A stretch of 64,000 nt of DNA from JBGPTK01 sp963797765 (GCA_963797765.1 CAWCQU010000003.1:2108001-2172000); one strand, 5' to 3'; positions 44,454 to 54,968 are shown, counted from the first letter of the stretch. Numbers and translations: made by a program. The notes: a model not told the origin generated them from the letters alone.

Positions 44454-46217
44454 TCAGGTGATTACAGGCAGCGCCGATTCGCTGAGGACATTCGTCGAGC
44501 GCGGCAATTTGACCAGGAAGGTTGTGCCGGCGGAAGTGGTCTCCTCGACGGATACGGAGCCGCCGTGATCGCGAATCACTTTATGCACGATAGCCAAGCC
44601 CAAGCCGGTTCCGTTCGATTTTCCGAAACTGACGAACGGATCGAACAGGGTATTCCGGATGGGCGCGGGAACTCCGGAGCCGTGATCGATTGTGCGGATC
44701 TCAAAGAGATCGAGCGACGAGCGAATGTCGATCTCGATTTCACTTTGTGTTTGCGCCGAGGCCTCGCACGCATTCAGGACGAGATTAAAAAAGGCGCGTT
44801 CAATTTTTTGTGGATCGAACATTCCGGTCATTTCCCCAGACGAGCGCACGGAGATTGGGCGGGTCCTCATTTCGGCGCGGGCACGCACGGCATCCACGGC
44901 GCGGCGAATGGTCTGGTCAATGGCGGCGGGCCGGGGGGAAATAGAGGATTCTTCGCGCGACAATTCCCTGAGCGAATCCAGAAGGTCGGTCATTTGCTCC
45001 GACGCCGTTTTGATTTCGCAAAAGACTTCGTCACGATTGAGCTTGAGTTTTTCGGCTTCGTACAGAAACTCCGCGTTGGCCACCACGGCGGCAAGATAAT
45101 GGCGAAGATCGTGGGAAATGGAACTGGCGGCTCTGCCGAATGCGGCGATGCGCTCGGTTGCAACGCGGCGTTGCTGGGAAGTAAGCAATTCCGCTCGCAT
45201 TTTGGAAAATGTCTCGCCCAGCTCGGCTACTTCGCTGCTGCCTCGCGGATTTATTGAATATTTATAATCACCCTTTGCCAATGCACGTACGCCGGCAACC
45301 AAGTCGTCGAGAGGATGGGTGATCCTGCGCGATACGAAGCTGAGAAGCAAACCCGCGAGCACAAATGCCGAAAAACCGAGAATTAAAATGGTGCGATTGA
45401 GCCGCTCGAGGAACGTTTTGGCCGGTTCAAGTGACTTGAGTACATAGCATTTCACAGTGGCGGGCGGGCCGTCGTGAATCAGGACAGTGGCGGCCTGGTA
45501 AGAATCAGCTCCGAGAGATATTTCGCGGGGTCCGGCGACATTATTCCAATCCGGACGCATCTGGGATTGCAACTCGGCCTCCTCCCAGGGAGGAAGAGTA
45601 GACGCGATGATTTTATCGCTGGTTGCCAGGGCAATCTGGCTTCCTGATGGGAGCGCGAGTTCCGCGGCAACCGTGGAATCGATTTGATAGCCGACGGCGA
45701 TAATACCAAGTTGCCGTTGGTTATCTTCACCGCCCGCCACTATCGTGTGGAGAAAGACGCGATAGAGTTGGCCATTGCCGTACCACCAGGCAGCATCGTC
45801 GCCTTGTTCCAGGGATTTCTTTAAGTCTGCCTGGGCCAGGCTTGGTTCCCATCCGCGCTTGGAGACATGAAAACCGAAAACGCGGCCATCGGGACTGGAA
45901 AGTAAAAAAAGCTGGCTACCCGCGAGCTTCCAGAAGGGTTCCGAGGCATCTTGTATTGTGAGGGCATGCTGAGTGGCCATCACGGCCTTCAGCGTGGGCA
46001 GTTCGGCCATCAAGGCCGCTGTGCGGGAAAGTTGCAATTCGCGCTCGCGCTGGACGTTTTCGAAGGCGTGGAGTGAGGCGTCCGTACTTTGCCGCACTTC
46101 TTTGGCAATTTCCGATCGCACGATCTGGCGAACGATCAGGAGAAGGGCCCCCAGCAAGGCGCAGATAATCACGAGGGTGGCAATCAGAAGTTGTGTACGT
46201 AATCGCAGACGCGCCAT
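44454..46217 (-). CDS. Membrane histidine kinase with HAMP domain
   Basis: 587-residue sensor kinase. Two transmembrane helices (about 8-28 and 277-297) bracket a large periplasmic sensor. Next come HAMP (about 300-350, FVSRRITHPLDDLVAG), an H-box with RAASSISHDLRHYLAAV, and the ATPase domain with N box LVLNACEASA and G2 box GTGLGLAIVHKVIRDHGG. The ATG follows GGAGATTT. The OmpR regulator gene ends 20 bases upstream, so the pair is one operon. Confidence 0.95.
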   Translation of the reverse strand: MARLRLRTQLLIATLVIICALLGALLLIVRQIVRSEIAKEVRQSTDASLHAFENVQRERELQLSRTAALMAELPTLKAVMATQHALTIQDASEPFWKLAGSQLFLLSSPDGRVFGFHVSKRGWEPSLAQADLKKSLEQGDDAAWWYGNGQLYRVFLHTIVAGGEDNQRQLGIIAVGYQIDSTVAAELALPSGSQIALATSDKIIASTLPPWEEAELQSQMRPDWNNVAGPREISLGADSYQAATVLIHDGPPATVKCYVLKSLEPAKTFLERLNRTILILGFSAFVLAGLLLSFVSRRITHPLDDLVAGVRALAKGDYKYSINPRGSSEVAELGETFSKMRAELLTSQQRRVATERIAAFGRAASSISHDLRHYLAAVVANAEFLYEAEKLKLNRDEVFCEIKTASEQMTDLLDSLRELSREESSISPRPAAIDQTIRRAVDAVRARAEMRTRPISVRSSGEMTGMFDPQKIERAFFNLVLNACEASAQTQSEIEIDIRSSLDLFEIRTIDHGSGVPAPIRNTLFDPFVSFGKSNGTGLGLAIVHKVIRDHGGSVSVEETTSAGTTFLVKLPRSTNVLSESALPVIT

Positions 46218-46237
46218 AAATCTCCTGACAGGCGGTC

Positions 46238-46971
46238 TTATTTAGCCGGAGAGCGATTCGATTCGCCGGGCATGAATTTGTAGCCAGAGCCGTGCATGGT
46301 AAGGAAGTAACGCGGGCTTGCGGGATCGGACTCCAACTTCTGCCTCAAACGAAGCACGTGATTATCCACAGTCCTTGTTGAGGGATAATTCTCATATCCC
46401 CAAACCTGATTCAGCAATTCCTCCCTGGAAATAACCCGCGAGGGAAAATTCGCGAAATATTTCAAGAGCTTGAATTCCTGGGCGGTAAAAGTGAGGGAGT
46501 TTGATCCGCGCGTGGCCACCATGCTGGTGAAGTCGACCGGATATCGGCAAAAACGAGGACATCGTGGGGAACTACGGAAGTTTGAGGGCTGGGCACGTCG
46601 GCTGGCTGGCCGCCACGCCGCATGGCGCGGCGCACGCGTGCCAACAATTCTTTCGGGCTGAACGGCTTGGTGACGTAATCATCGGCGCCCAGTTCAAGCA
46701 GGAGCACTTTGTCTTCCACATCGCTGTTCGCGCTTAGCACAACCACAGGCAAGGAATGGGAGTGGGCTTTGATGGCACGGCAGACTTCCTTTCCGGGCAA
46801 TCGTGGAAGCTTCAGGTCGAGCACGACGACACTGGGAGTTTGTTTTCGCAGGCATTCGAGGCCCGCGATGCCGTCCGCCGCGATTTGAACATTCAGCCCA
46901 TCCGACTCGAACAGGCGCTGCAGCGTGCGCTGCATCGGCCGGCTGTCTTCCACCACTAAAACGGTATCCAT
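46238..46971 (-). CDS. OmpR-family response regulator (frameshifted between domains)
   Basis: Regulator paired with the kinase. The receiver (from 46971, MDTVLVVEDSRPMQRTLQRL, phospho-Asp in VVVLDLKLPRLPG, Lys in YVTKPFSPKE) is in one frame. The winged-helix domain (SNSLTFTAQEFKLLKYFANF, STRTVDNHVLRLRQKLESD) is in another. Restoring one G in the CGG at about 46536-46540 joins VLVFADIR to DFTSMVATRG. Either the consensus lacks a base or the gene has just been lost. AGAGGA precedes the start. Confidence 0.85.
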
Positions 46972-47341
46972 GCGAATCCTCTGGAGGGGACGGAATCTCT
47001 CCGGGTGAGCATTACTCCCACGGTGTGCTTGTATTATACAGCCGCCCGGATGCGGAGACGCCATGGATTAAATTACACGCAGCAGGGTTGAACCGATGAC
47101 GGACAATCAAGGCGATAGGCCTGCAACCATGAAAAGAATCCCGCGTGGCCGCTGATTCGAACCGGCCGGCGCTGTGGGTGCCGGCCAATACGGATAAGCG
47201 AACCACGCAGGATCCTGTCCGGACATCTGGACATCGTTTGAGCCTTAGATCCACTCGCCTGATCGTATCCCGCCGAAAAAAAACCGCCCGGCACAGAACC
47301 GGGCCTTGAAGATGAGCGAATCGGGCTAATCGCTTCCGGCC
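46972..47341. other. Intergenic region with terminator
   Basis: 370 bases between the ferritin-like gene's end and the OmpR regulator start, both on the minus strand. It contains the ferritin terminator (47276-47304) and a GC-rich inverted repeat near 47161-47185 (GGCCGGCGCTGTGGGTGCCGGCC-type). No gene is seen. Confidence 0.45.
47276..47304 (-). terminator. Rho-independent terminator of the ferritin-like gene
   Basis: Minus-strand stem GCCCGG/CCGGGC with a seven-base loop, then GG and eight T. It lies about 38 bases after the stop at 47342, supporting 47342 as the true gene end. Confidence 0.85.
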
Positions 47342-48461
47342 TTAGCGGCGGCGTTCGGCCTCATCCGCTTCTTCTCCGAGTTCGAGCAGGATCTTCGTGA
47401 ATTCCGGTTTCTGACCTTTGAAGATGCCCATGTTGATGAAGGCATGAGCGGCCGCGACGGCTCCTGAAATCGGATCACTGGCCGGGCGAATTACCGCGCA
47501 GAGCGGCAACTTCTTGTGGATAAATTCGCATGGCACGGGAAAGATCAGATTCGTCTGGAACAGCGGGTCGTCGAGTGAGATTGAAATCCGGGAACGTCAA
47601 TCCATTAAAGGTGACCGGAGTCTGGGAACCCGCAAAAGAATAGGGAGGCCCTTGCACGGCATTGCCTGCAAAATCCACCCACTCCAAGAAGTGAGCCACT
47701 TCGTCTCCGCCAATGCAAACCACGATTTTCAGGACCTCGAGGCTCGAAGTCTTCCGGCAGAGTGTCGAATAAAGGCTGGAACCACCTTGTTCGATGGTTC
47801 CAAAGTGGAAGGCGGCGGTATTGGCAATCACCTGAATCTGGTTGGGGTCGTTGAAATCGGAATCGGTGAGCGGAATTCCCTGGCGATTCATGATGGTGAT
47901 CGCTTGGGGAAAAGTAGCTCCGAAATCAGGATTCGTGGTGCTGCGGTAGCGGATGTACCAACTCGTGTCTACGTTCAGATGCGCGAGCGTGGTGATGCGT
48001 CCGATATTTTGCGCGCCGGTGGCCTGGCTGCTGGGTAGCACACGGAATTTATCGAAGTTAACCGGATCGGCGCCTTTGGATTCCAAATAGGCATTGATGA
48101 AAGCAGCGTGGCTTACTTCGTCCAGAGTATTGCTGCTGATGTATTGCGGGCCGTCGCCATCGAGAAATTCAAAGGCTTGCTGGTAGTTATTTTGCGGACC
48201 ATCGCTGGCGCCTCCCAGCTCCGCATACTGGATCCACATGTCGGCTTCAATCAATTCGGCGGCAGCCAGGAAACGCAGAATCGCGATGTCTCCTCTGCTG
48301 AGATCCGAATCATCATCGTCGCGGCGATCTGAACCGAAAGCGGCAAGCCCTTCCGTGAGCAGACCGGCGCCAACCGAAGCCGCGCCCGCCACCAACGCAC
48401 CCTTTTGCAGAAATGAGCGCCGGGTGGACGGACGCTTCAAGATTTCTTTCTTTTGGTCCAT
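47342..48461 (-). CDS. Secreted ferritin-like domain protein (frameshifted near the C-terminus)
   Basis: About 373 residues. A Tat-type leader (STRRSFLQKGALVAGAASVG) precedes a ferritin-like four-helix region (about 55-230: LRFLAAAELIEADMWIQYAE, NTLDEVSHAAFINAYLES, IGGDEVAHFLEWVDF) with Glu and His able to bind a di-metal site. The frame ends early at 47475, but a second frame continues with SGAVAAAHAFINMGIFKGQK and EFTKILLELGEEAD to 47342, just before the terminator. One indel near 47520 joins them. AAAGGAG precedes the ATG. Confidence 0.85.
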
Positions 48462-48724
48462 TACATTTCTCCTTTTGCACCGTGAATTTTTTCCATCGAA
48501 TTTGACACCAAAATTTCGCTTTATCCCGGGAGACCTTGTCGCGGCCACCACTTCAGCTGTCCCGGCGAAAGGGTATTCAAGACCGGCCGAGGCTTTGTCA
48601 GAGCGATGTCGAGGAATTGTCAACAAGGCGTAAAATCGGTGGGGAGGCGAGCAGGGCCGTGTTCATTGTGGGGGCGGGGGGAACTGTGAGGACCTTCGTC
48701 TGGAGGGAAGTTCCTAATCCGTGT

Positions 48725-49477
48725 TCAGGGACGTGCGTAGTCAGTGCCGGGCGGCGGGACGTAATCCAAGCCGTACTTATTCTTGTGAGTGGGAGTGAAA
48801 TTGGGATTTTCGAGGATACGAACCTGGCCCAAACTTCGAGCGGAATCCGAAATCGTTACCAGCCGCGTCAATTCCTTCAGGTTCTCCGGTGAACTGCGTT
48901 CGTACCAGATATTCATCTGATAGCGTCCGTCAGGAATGTTGGGGATGATCACATTTCCAGACCGATCGGAGAGGCCAAAATAGGGAGTATCGACAGCCAC
49001 GACGACCGCGCTCATTTCCGAATGAATGTTGCAGAAGAGAAAGCTGACGCCGGGCCGGTCAAATAAGACGGATCGCGTGGTTCCTGCTTCGTAGAGACCG
49101 AGATCGAATCGCTTCCCATCGTAAAGCGAAAAAATATTGTGGAAGAAAGGGTCTTTGTTTGGAAATTCCACCCTAGTGCCCACCGGCACGACTAGGACGT
49201 GTGGGGCGAAGGTCTTATGTAGTTGCACCAACTTCGGCGGCTTCGCGAGAGCTGTTGGACCGGAGGCATTCGCCGGCATTCGATCAAGAGGCACGAGCCA
49301 GACAACCACATTAGATGCGTCTGAAATGAGGTTAGGGTTCGTCTTGGCCTTTGCTGACTCCGTTCGTGTGATGGCGACATTCACGGCGGCAGGCTTTGCT
49401 TGCGCCCGGGCAAGAGGCAAATTGAGGCAAGCCGTCAAGAAAACAAGCGCGCTTAGAAGTGCAAAGGATCGCTTCAT
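48725..49477 (-). CDS. Periplasmic cupredoxin (plastocyanin-like) protein
   Basis: 250-residue exported protein. The signal peptide (about 1-25, ending LARAQ) is followed by a cupredoxin domain with type-1 copper ligands: His in KDPFFHNIFS, then Cys, His and Met in FLFCNIHSEM. A C-terminal carboxypeptidase-regulatory-like strand set (IIPNIPDGRYQMNIWYE) follows. Gene start is 14 bases after the porin stop, so they are co-transcribed. It probably moves electrons or binds copper near the outer membrane. Confidence 0.88.
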   Translation of the reverse strand: MKRSFALLSALVFLTACLNLPLARAQAKPAAVNVAITRTESAKAKTNPNLISDASNVVVWLVPLDRMPANASGPTALAKPPKLVQLHKTFAPHVLVVPVGTRVEFPNKDPFFHNIFSLYDGKRFDLGLYEAGTTRSVLFDRPGVSFLFCNIHSEMSAVVVAVDTPYFGLSDRSGNVIIPNIPDGRYQMNIWYERSSPENLKELTRLVTISDSARSLGQVRILENPNFTPTHKNKYGLDYVPPPGTDYARP

Positions 49478-49490
49478 AGTGTTGTTCGCT

Positions 49491-51104
49491 TCAAAAGATA
49501 TACCCCAGACTAACGCCGGTTTGATTCGCAATATTCGCATTGCTATCCAGGGTGTAGGTCTGCAGCCGCCGGTACTCAAGCGAAACCAACACATCCGAGC
49601 GCATTCGGTAAATGAAATTCACAAATGGACTGAAATTTCGAGAAAGTGAAGAGCCATAATATTGCGCGGTTGCCGGGAAGGCCCTCAGTTCGCTTGCGAA
49701 AGGGTTATCTTGCCCGTAGGCGAGGTTTACCTCGAAATTGGCTTTCGGCTTGTATTTCAATTGCACCCAGCCTCCCATCGAATCGAGGCCATGAATGGTT
49801 GTGCCTGCATTGTAGATGGGTCCCGAGAGCAGGATGCTTTGGCCAATTCCTCCGCTCAATCCGCCTACGCTCCTTCCCCGATAGAATTCGCCGCTCAGAT
49901 CGAAGAAGTTGCCCAACGAGAGAGTTACGTCGGTGGTGCCGGCCCAGCCATCCACGGTTCTGCCAAATCCCCAGTTCTGGCGCCCGTAATAGCTGCCGAG
50001 TCCGATTATTAAATTCCGGCCGAACCCTTGCCGGCTCCACGCAACGCGCACGGCGTAAGCGGGCTGTCCGGATTGCTCACCCGCGGTTGGGTCACGATAA
50101 CCTTCCTCAGGAACATCTCCGGTGAGTGAATCCAGAATGCCCGCTTGGAACAGCAAGCTGGAAGCGCTGGAGAGCATGACGCGATGCTCGATGCGGATTT
50201 GGGGGGTCCAGCTCCACAAATTACCAGAATAGGATAATGCAGGAATTGCGAGAGAGGCCAACGTGGTGGGAGTAAGAGGCGCAAAAAAAAGGGAGTCTTG
50301 TCCGGCAACGAGAGAGGTGTTTTCCCAATCCAGGCGGATCGTCCCCGTGCGCAGGCGCATGACGCCGAACGCCGTGCCATTCGGTGTGAGGGGAAAGCCT
50401 CCGGCAAAATCAAATTTCACATTCGCACTGGTGCGCGCGCCAGCGATGTCCGGCCCGAAAGCTTCAATACCGATTTGCGATTGCCGGAGTGATCCTGAAA
50501 AAGCCTGTGGGGCTCCAATTGTTTCCGTCGGTTTTGCAATTTGCGGGAAATCCAAATTGTCAACCGAGCCGCGAGTTACGAGCGCGTTCAGAAGCACGAT
50601 CCCCGAGAGGCGTACCCGGTACTTCGATCCGCTCTCCACTTTTGTTTGGCTTTGTTCGATGATTTTGTCGTTCATCAAGCTTTGGTCATCTTCCACTTTG
50701 GAGACTCGTTCTTCCAGAGAGACGCTCGGGACCTGGGCAACTGTCGAAGAAGCCGTGGCCGAGGACGAGGAAGATATTTGCGGTACTGTCGCGACGGTTG
50801 TCTGGTATGCGGCGGTTCGCGTGGCCAGTTGTTCTCTTGTTCGATTCAACTCGGCGCGAAGAGACTGGGCTTCCTGCGAAGAACGTTGCTGGGCGGAGCG
50901 CAACTCAACCACTTGCGAATTCAGCGCCTGGACCTGGGATTGGAGCGAACGCAGGGACGCTGCCAAGGATTTCAGATCCGGGGCGGGCTCCTTTGAGGAA
51001 GGACTTGGTGCGTTCTGGCTCCTTGCCATCGAAGTCGAAAGAAGCAAGAAACTGGCTGTCGCGAGTATCTTGAATTGGAATCTGGAGAGCCGGTCGCTTT
51101 GCAT
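49491..51104 (-). CDS. Outer-membrane porin-like protein with N-terminal coiled coil
   Basis: 537-residue protein. Signal peptide (about 1-30, ending MARSQ), a coiled coil (about 45-105, LRSLQSQVQALNSQVVELRS), then a long beta-barrel region ending in aromatic VSLGYIF, the C-terminal Phe typical of outer-membrane barrels. The barrel alternates hydrophobic and polar residues. It may be a substrate-specific porin (DcaP-like layout). AAGGAG precedes the ATG at 51104. The cupredoxin gene follows in the same operon. Confidence 0.87.
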   Translation of the reverse strand: MQSDRLSRFQFKILATASFLLLSTSMARSQNAPSPSSKEPAPDLKSLAASLRSLQSQVQALNSQVVELRSAQQRSSQEAQSLRAELNRTREQLATRTAAYQTTVATVPQISSSSSATASSTVAQVPSVSLEERVSKVEDDQSLMNDKIIEQSQTKVESGSKYRVRLSGIVLLNALVTRGSVDNLDFPQIAKPTETIGAPQAFSGSLRQSQIGIEAFGPDIAGARTSANVKFDFAGGFPLTPNGTAFGVMRLRTGTIRLDWENTSLVAGQDSLFFAPLTPTTLASLAIPALSYSGNLWSWTPQIRIEHRVMLSSASSLLFQAGILDSLTGDVPEEGYRDPTAGEQSGQPAYAVRVAWSRQGFGRNLIIGLGSYYGRQNWGFGRTVDGWAGTTDVTLSLGNFFDLSGEFYRGRSVGGLSGGIGQSILLSGPIYNAGTTIHGLDSMGGWVQLKYKPKANFEVNLAYGQDNPFASELRAFPATAQYYGSSLSRNFSPFVNFIYRMRSDVLVSLEYRRLQTYTLDSNANIANQTGVSLGYIF

Positions 51105-51630
51105 GGTGGAACTCCTTGGCAATCCGTATGACGTTTCGATTCCCGAACGTCTCACCTGGCGAGCAGGCTATTCGCTTTGCGCTTAGGGAACAGACGGCGC
51201 CTAATTCATCGGTTCTGTTAATTCCTTAGCAGATTGGCGCAAGACGAGAGGGCGCTCATACCAATCGGGAAATAACACTGACCCAGCCTTAGGACGCTTA
51301 TAACAGAGTGCACCATGTAATCGTGTTTTGTCGATGCTGCCTCAAGTGCTCTACACGCGCATCAAGTGCCAACGCCGAGTGAGTGTGGCAGAACAAGGGC
51401 TATTCGATTTGATTGGATGCCGAAATTGCTCCGTGGATTCCTTGCCAAGCAGTCCGCGGCGCAACCAATTGAATCTAGATTGCGGAGATTCAATCCGAGA
51501 ATTCGAAAGAGAAGAACGGAAGGATGGACTTGTGAAGATGCCGATCAGGTTTTGAGAGAGGGGCCACACCGCTAACCTGCTTTGCCCACGGGCAGGTTAG
51601 CGGGAGCGCTCCTTAATCATAATGCTGGCA
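51105..51630. other. Intergenic region with hairpin
   Basis: About 525 bases between the porin start and the OmpA gene end. It holds the hairpin at 51567-51602; no gene is convincing. Confidence 0.45.
51567..51602. terminator. Strong inverted repeat downstream of the OmpA gene
   Basis: CCGCTAACCTGC and GCAGGTTAGCGG form a 12-base-pair stem with a loop of about ten bases. It lies 29 bases after the OmpA stop (minus strand). No T run follows, so it may be a factor-dependent terminator or an mRNA-end stabiliser. Confidence 0.6.
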
Positions 51631-53181
51631 CTATTGCTGGCCGATGGGGGCTCTAGAACCGATGACATCTCCTGAGACGACTAGTTCCACGCGGCGGTTT
51701 TGTTGACGGCCTGCCGAAGTATCATTGGATGCGACGGGCATGGTTTTTCCAAATCCTTGTGCGGTTATGGCGTCGCTAGAAACGCCCTGGGTCACAAGGT
51801 ACTCGCGCACGGCGTTGGCTCTCTGTTCGGATAATTTTTGATTGTATTCATCGCCGCCGACGCTATCCGTATGGCCTTCGATTTGAAGCTTTAAGCCGGG
51901 ATGGGCGAGTATGATTCCGGAAATTTTCGAGAGCTTCTCGCGCGCGCCGGGCTTCAGAGTGTATTTGCCCGTATCGAAAAGCACATCGGACATGTTCACG
52001 ATCAAGCCGCGAGCTGTTTCGCGAGTTTCCAGAATCAGGTTCAACTGCGAGCGAAGCTGTTCACGCAGCTGGGCCTTTTCTTGTTCCGCTTGCGCAGCGG
52101 CCTGCAAAGCGTCCTGCCGGGCTTTCTCGGTCTCCGCTTGCGCAGCCTGCTGCTGCGACTGAGCTTCGGCGCTGGCCGCCTCTGCCCTTCTGCGAGCCTC
52201 GTCCGCTTGCGCCTTGGCGCGCTCGGCGGCGGCACGCTCCGAATCCGATTGAGAAGCCTGTGCTTTGGCATCCGCTTCGCGCTGAGCCGCGGCTGCTTGC
52301 TCATTGGCTAGCTGTTCGTCTTGTATCTTGCGAACGGTAATCAAACGGGCATCTTCAGCATTTTGCGCCGCGTCGCGCGAGTTTTGGGCCACGGTTTTCT
52401 TGCCCACCTTCCCGGTCAATTCCTCTTCCGCATTCTGGAGACTTATTTCGGCTTTCTGGTAGGTGTCTAAGGCATAGTGTTCTGCACCAGTCCAGCGCGC
52501 GATCCGTAGAGCATTGCGAGCTTCATAGAGTTCTAGGGGAGTCTTGCGATCCAGCACCATGGGGCGGATGTCCGTAGGATTTACGTTCAAGACGTATTGT
52601 CCGCGCTCCAACAGTTCATATTTGGCGTCAATCACTTCAATAGTGCCTACTGTGTCCTCGCGCACAAAATTTTCCATTACCACCACGTCGCTCGGCTGAG
52701 TTACCGCAAAATAAGGCTCGGCAGTGATGATCAGACCGAACGTTTGCAGATCGGTGGTGACATTGAGTTTGCTGTTATCTCCGTTCAACAGCACTTCGCC
52801 TAAATTCTTGGGCCGGCCTTCGGGAGTGATGGCCCACATCACATAGGTGAGATATTCCGAACCGAATTGGGTCGCGGGGGTCATTTTGTCCATGCGGGCG
52901 TCGATTTGGATATGGCCCTGCTTGCTGTTGACAGTGACGACTCCTTTCGCCTGAGGCATCAGCGCGGTACCACGGAAATCGACTTTGGTCGAACCGCTGC
53001 GATGGCGATAGTTGATTGCTTTCGTGGTCCGGCCCACAACGGTTATTCTATAAATGGGAACAGAGCCGGAGCGGTCAACTTGAACTTGACCTTCTGGGAC
53101 TCTCTGCGGGGATTGTTGAGCCCACGCGGGGATGGTACAGAGCGCGGCGACTAGGCCGACGAGCATGCGGAATGATTTCAT
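51631..53181 (-). CDS. OmpA-family peptidoglycan-binding envelope protein
   Basis: 516-residue exported protein. Signal peptide (about 1-21), a beta-rich N-terminal domain (about 30-240), an Ala/Gln/Glu coiled coil (about 255-375, QQQAAQAETEKARQDAL) and a C-terminal OmpA domain (about 390-505) with LKLQIEGHTDSVGGDEYNQ and LSEQRANAVREYL, which holds peptidoglycan diaminopimelate. It likely links the outer membrane to the cell wall. A decayed copy of the OmpA domain lies at 40.4 kb. Confidence 0.92.
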   Translation of the reverse strand: MKSFRMLVGLVAALCTIPAWAQQSPQRVPEGQVQVDRSGSVPIYRITVVGRTTKAINYRHRSGSTKVDFRGTALMPQAKGVVTVNSKQGHIQIDARMDKMTPATQFGSEYLTYVMWAITPEGRPKNLGEVLLNGDNSKLNVTTDLQTFGLIITAEPYFAVTQPSDVVVMENFVREDTVGTIEVIDAKYELLERGQYVLNVNPTDIRPMVLDRKTPLELYEARNALRIARWTGAEHYALDTYQKAEISLQNAEEELTGKVGKKTVAQNSRDAAQNAEDARLITVRKIQDEQLANEQAAAAQREADAKAQASQSDSERAAAERAKAQADEARRRAEAASAEAQSQQQAAQAETEKARQDALQAAAQAEQEKAQLREQLRSQLNLILETRETARGLIVNMSDVLFDTGKYTLKPGAREKLSKISGIILAHPGLKLQIEGHTDSVGGDEYNQKLSEQRANAVREYLVTQGVSSDAITAQGFGKTMPVASNDTSAGRQQNRRVELVVSGDVIGSRAPIGQQ

Positions 53182-53575
53182 TTTTCACCCTCTCTTCTCT
53201 TTCTAAGCTCTCTTGAGCTATCTGCTGGAACTCGGGTCTTAGAAGCGCATTGCGTGGAAACTTGCACTACAGGCGCGGCGGCTGGCCGAGAGTGGTAAAG
53301 GACGCTTGCCTAATTGACGGCTTCGCGAAGCAGCAAGAGTTGCTCTCGGCGAACTGAGCCCCGGCGTCCAAGCTGTCACGCCAAGAGTAGTCGTGCCCGG
53401 CTCCAGTTGGAATACGGGTTTCCCTTGATATTCTCCGGGAACTTCATCTAGGGGGCTGGATTCCTAGCACTCGTCCCACAGCATGGTGATACGATGCGAC
53501 GGTGCGCTTCCTCATTTGACGTGCGAGCACGCTAATTTTTCAGCCGTGACGCAGAGGTGGCCCGGGAGGAGAGAG
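53182..53575. other. Divergent promoter region, no gene seen
   Basis: About 390 bases between the OmpA gene (minus) and the BON protein (plus). An open frame from 53483 joins the BON gene but lacks coding character before 53576. Confidence 0.4.
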
Positions 53576-54427
53576 TTGAAGTCTTCCACAAGTGGCGAAA
53601 CAGGTTCCGGCCGGCCGATCGCCGGTCTGATCCTTCTTCTGGTGGTGGCGGGGGGGCTCTACTATCTTTTCACTCGAAATGCTTCCTTTCAAAACGCGTT
53701 TCATTCGATGAAAGAATCGACAGAAGATGCGACCACAACTTCACGGGTGCGAACAGCCTTGCTTCTTTCCAAGCAAGTCTCTCCCTTCGGCATCAAAGTA
53801 GAAACCAGCAAAGGAGAAGTGACGCTACAGGGACAAGTGCCTTCGGAGGAATTGAAAGGCATGGCGGGAGCGATCGCCCAGGACACATCGGGGGTCAAGC
53901 AAGTGCACAACAACCTGAACGTCAACCCTTCGGCGGAGCGCAATCCTGACGAAGCGCGCCTTGCCGAACGCGTTGCCGATCTCGAATTGAAAACCATGAT
54001 CGGCGATGCTTTTTCCAAAAATGCCGACGTGCGGGATAAACATATTGAGACGGAAGTAAAAAACCACATGGTGACGTTAAGCGGAACGGTGGATACCGCC
54101 AGTCAGAAGCATGCAGCGGAACAAATCGCTTGGCAGGTTCCTGGCGTGCAAGGCGTGCAGAATAACCTGAACGCCACGAATGCGGATGCCACTCCAGAGA
54201 GTGCCGACGTGAAGCTGGCGCATCGGGTGGAATTCGAATTGTATTCGACAAAAGCGATTTCCTTGAAGACCATGCAAATCCATGCCGAAAACGGAACTGT
54301 TACTCTAAGTGGAAACGTTGGATCCCGTGCTGAAAAGCTGCTGGCCGAAAGAGTGACTCAGTCGGTGGAGGGAGTTCGAAAGGTGATGGATAGCCTGGTA
54401 GCGCCGGAGGTAACGCAGCCTGATTGA
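53576..54427 (+). CDS. Membrane-anchored protein with three BON domains
   Basis: 283-residue protein with one N-terminal transmembrane helix (IAGLILLLVVAGGLYYLF) and three BON domains: about 55-115 (SRVRTALLLSKQVSPFGIKV), 130-195 (HIETEVKNHMVTLSGTVD) and 205-275 (HAENGTVTLSGNVGSRAEK). BON proteins bind phospholipid and work at the envelope, often under osmotic stress. The start is TTG at 53576 with GGGAGGAGAG upstream; there is no ATG nearer than the unlikely one at 53483. Confidence 0.85.
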   Translation: MKSSTSGETGSGRPIAGLILLLVVAGGLYYLFTRNASFQNAFHSMKESTEDATTTSRVRTALLLSKQVSPFGIKVETSKGEVTLQGQVPSEELKGMAGAIAQDTSGVKQVHNNLNVNPSAERNPDEARLAERVADLELKTMIGDAFSKNADVRDKHIETEVKNHMVTLSGTVDTASQKHAAEQIAWQVPGVQGVQNNLNATNADATPESADVKLAHRVEFELYSTKAISLKTMQIHAENGTVTLSGNVGSRAEKLLAERVTQSVEGVRKVMDSLVAPEVTQPD

Positions 54428-54554
54428 TGACTTGAACCTAGCCGTTTCCACCAAGCCCAGATTGCTCAACACAAATTATCGTTGCTATCCGAATATAGCG
54501 AGTGTGCAACGAAAGGCGACTCAAGAATGAACCTTAATCAATCGGAAGATGGAT

Positions 54555-54968
54555 ATGCCGGTGGATGAATCAGCAGCCGTAAAACTGCGAAGTCATTGGC
54601 GAACCTTGGGCACTTGCTGGGTGATCTACGGCATTCTGCGCCTGGCGATGGGAATTTGCCTTGTCCTGTTTAGCGGGACCGCCACGGTAATGTTTGGGGC
54701 GCTCTTGGGCCGGGTACCGAATCCTTTTGCGCTGATGAGCGATTTTCATTTCGTTTATCTGGCGTTCATAGCCTTGTCGTTTTTGTGCGGAATTGTTGGA
54801 CTGTTGGCTGGCATGGCTCTGCTTGCAAATCAAACTTCAGGGCGCAACATGGCCATTATTGCGGCGTTTTTGTCGGTCTCTGAGATTCCATTTGGAATCA
54901 CACTGGGAATTTACACACTGGTCATCTTGCTGCCGCCTTGGGACGTTTCTGCCCGAACCCGAACCTAG
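54555..54968 (+). CDS. Four-helix small membrane protein
   Basis: 137-residue integral membrane protein with four hydrophobic helices (e.g. LGTCWVIYGILRLAMGICLV, LAFIALSFLCGIVGLLAGMA). It has no recognised family or catalytic motif. ATG at 54555 is preferred because GGAAG lies six bases upstream; 54549 is the other choice. Convergent with the lipoprotein gene. Confidence 0.7.
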   Translation: MPVDESAAVKLRSHWRTLGTCWVIYGILRLAMGICLVLFSGTATVMFGALLGRVPNPFALMSDFHFVYLAFIALSFLCGIVGLLAGMALLANQTSGRNMAIIAAFLSVSEIPFGITLGIYTLVILLPPWDVSARTRT

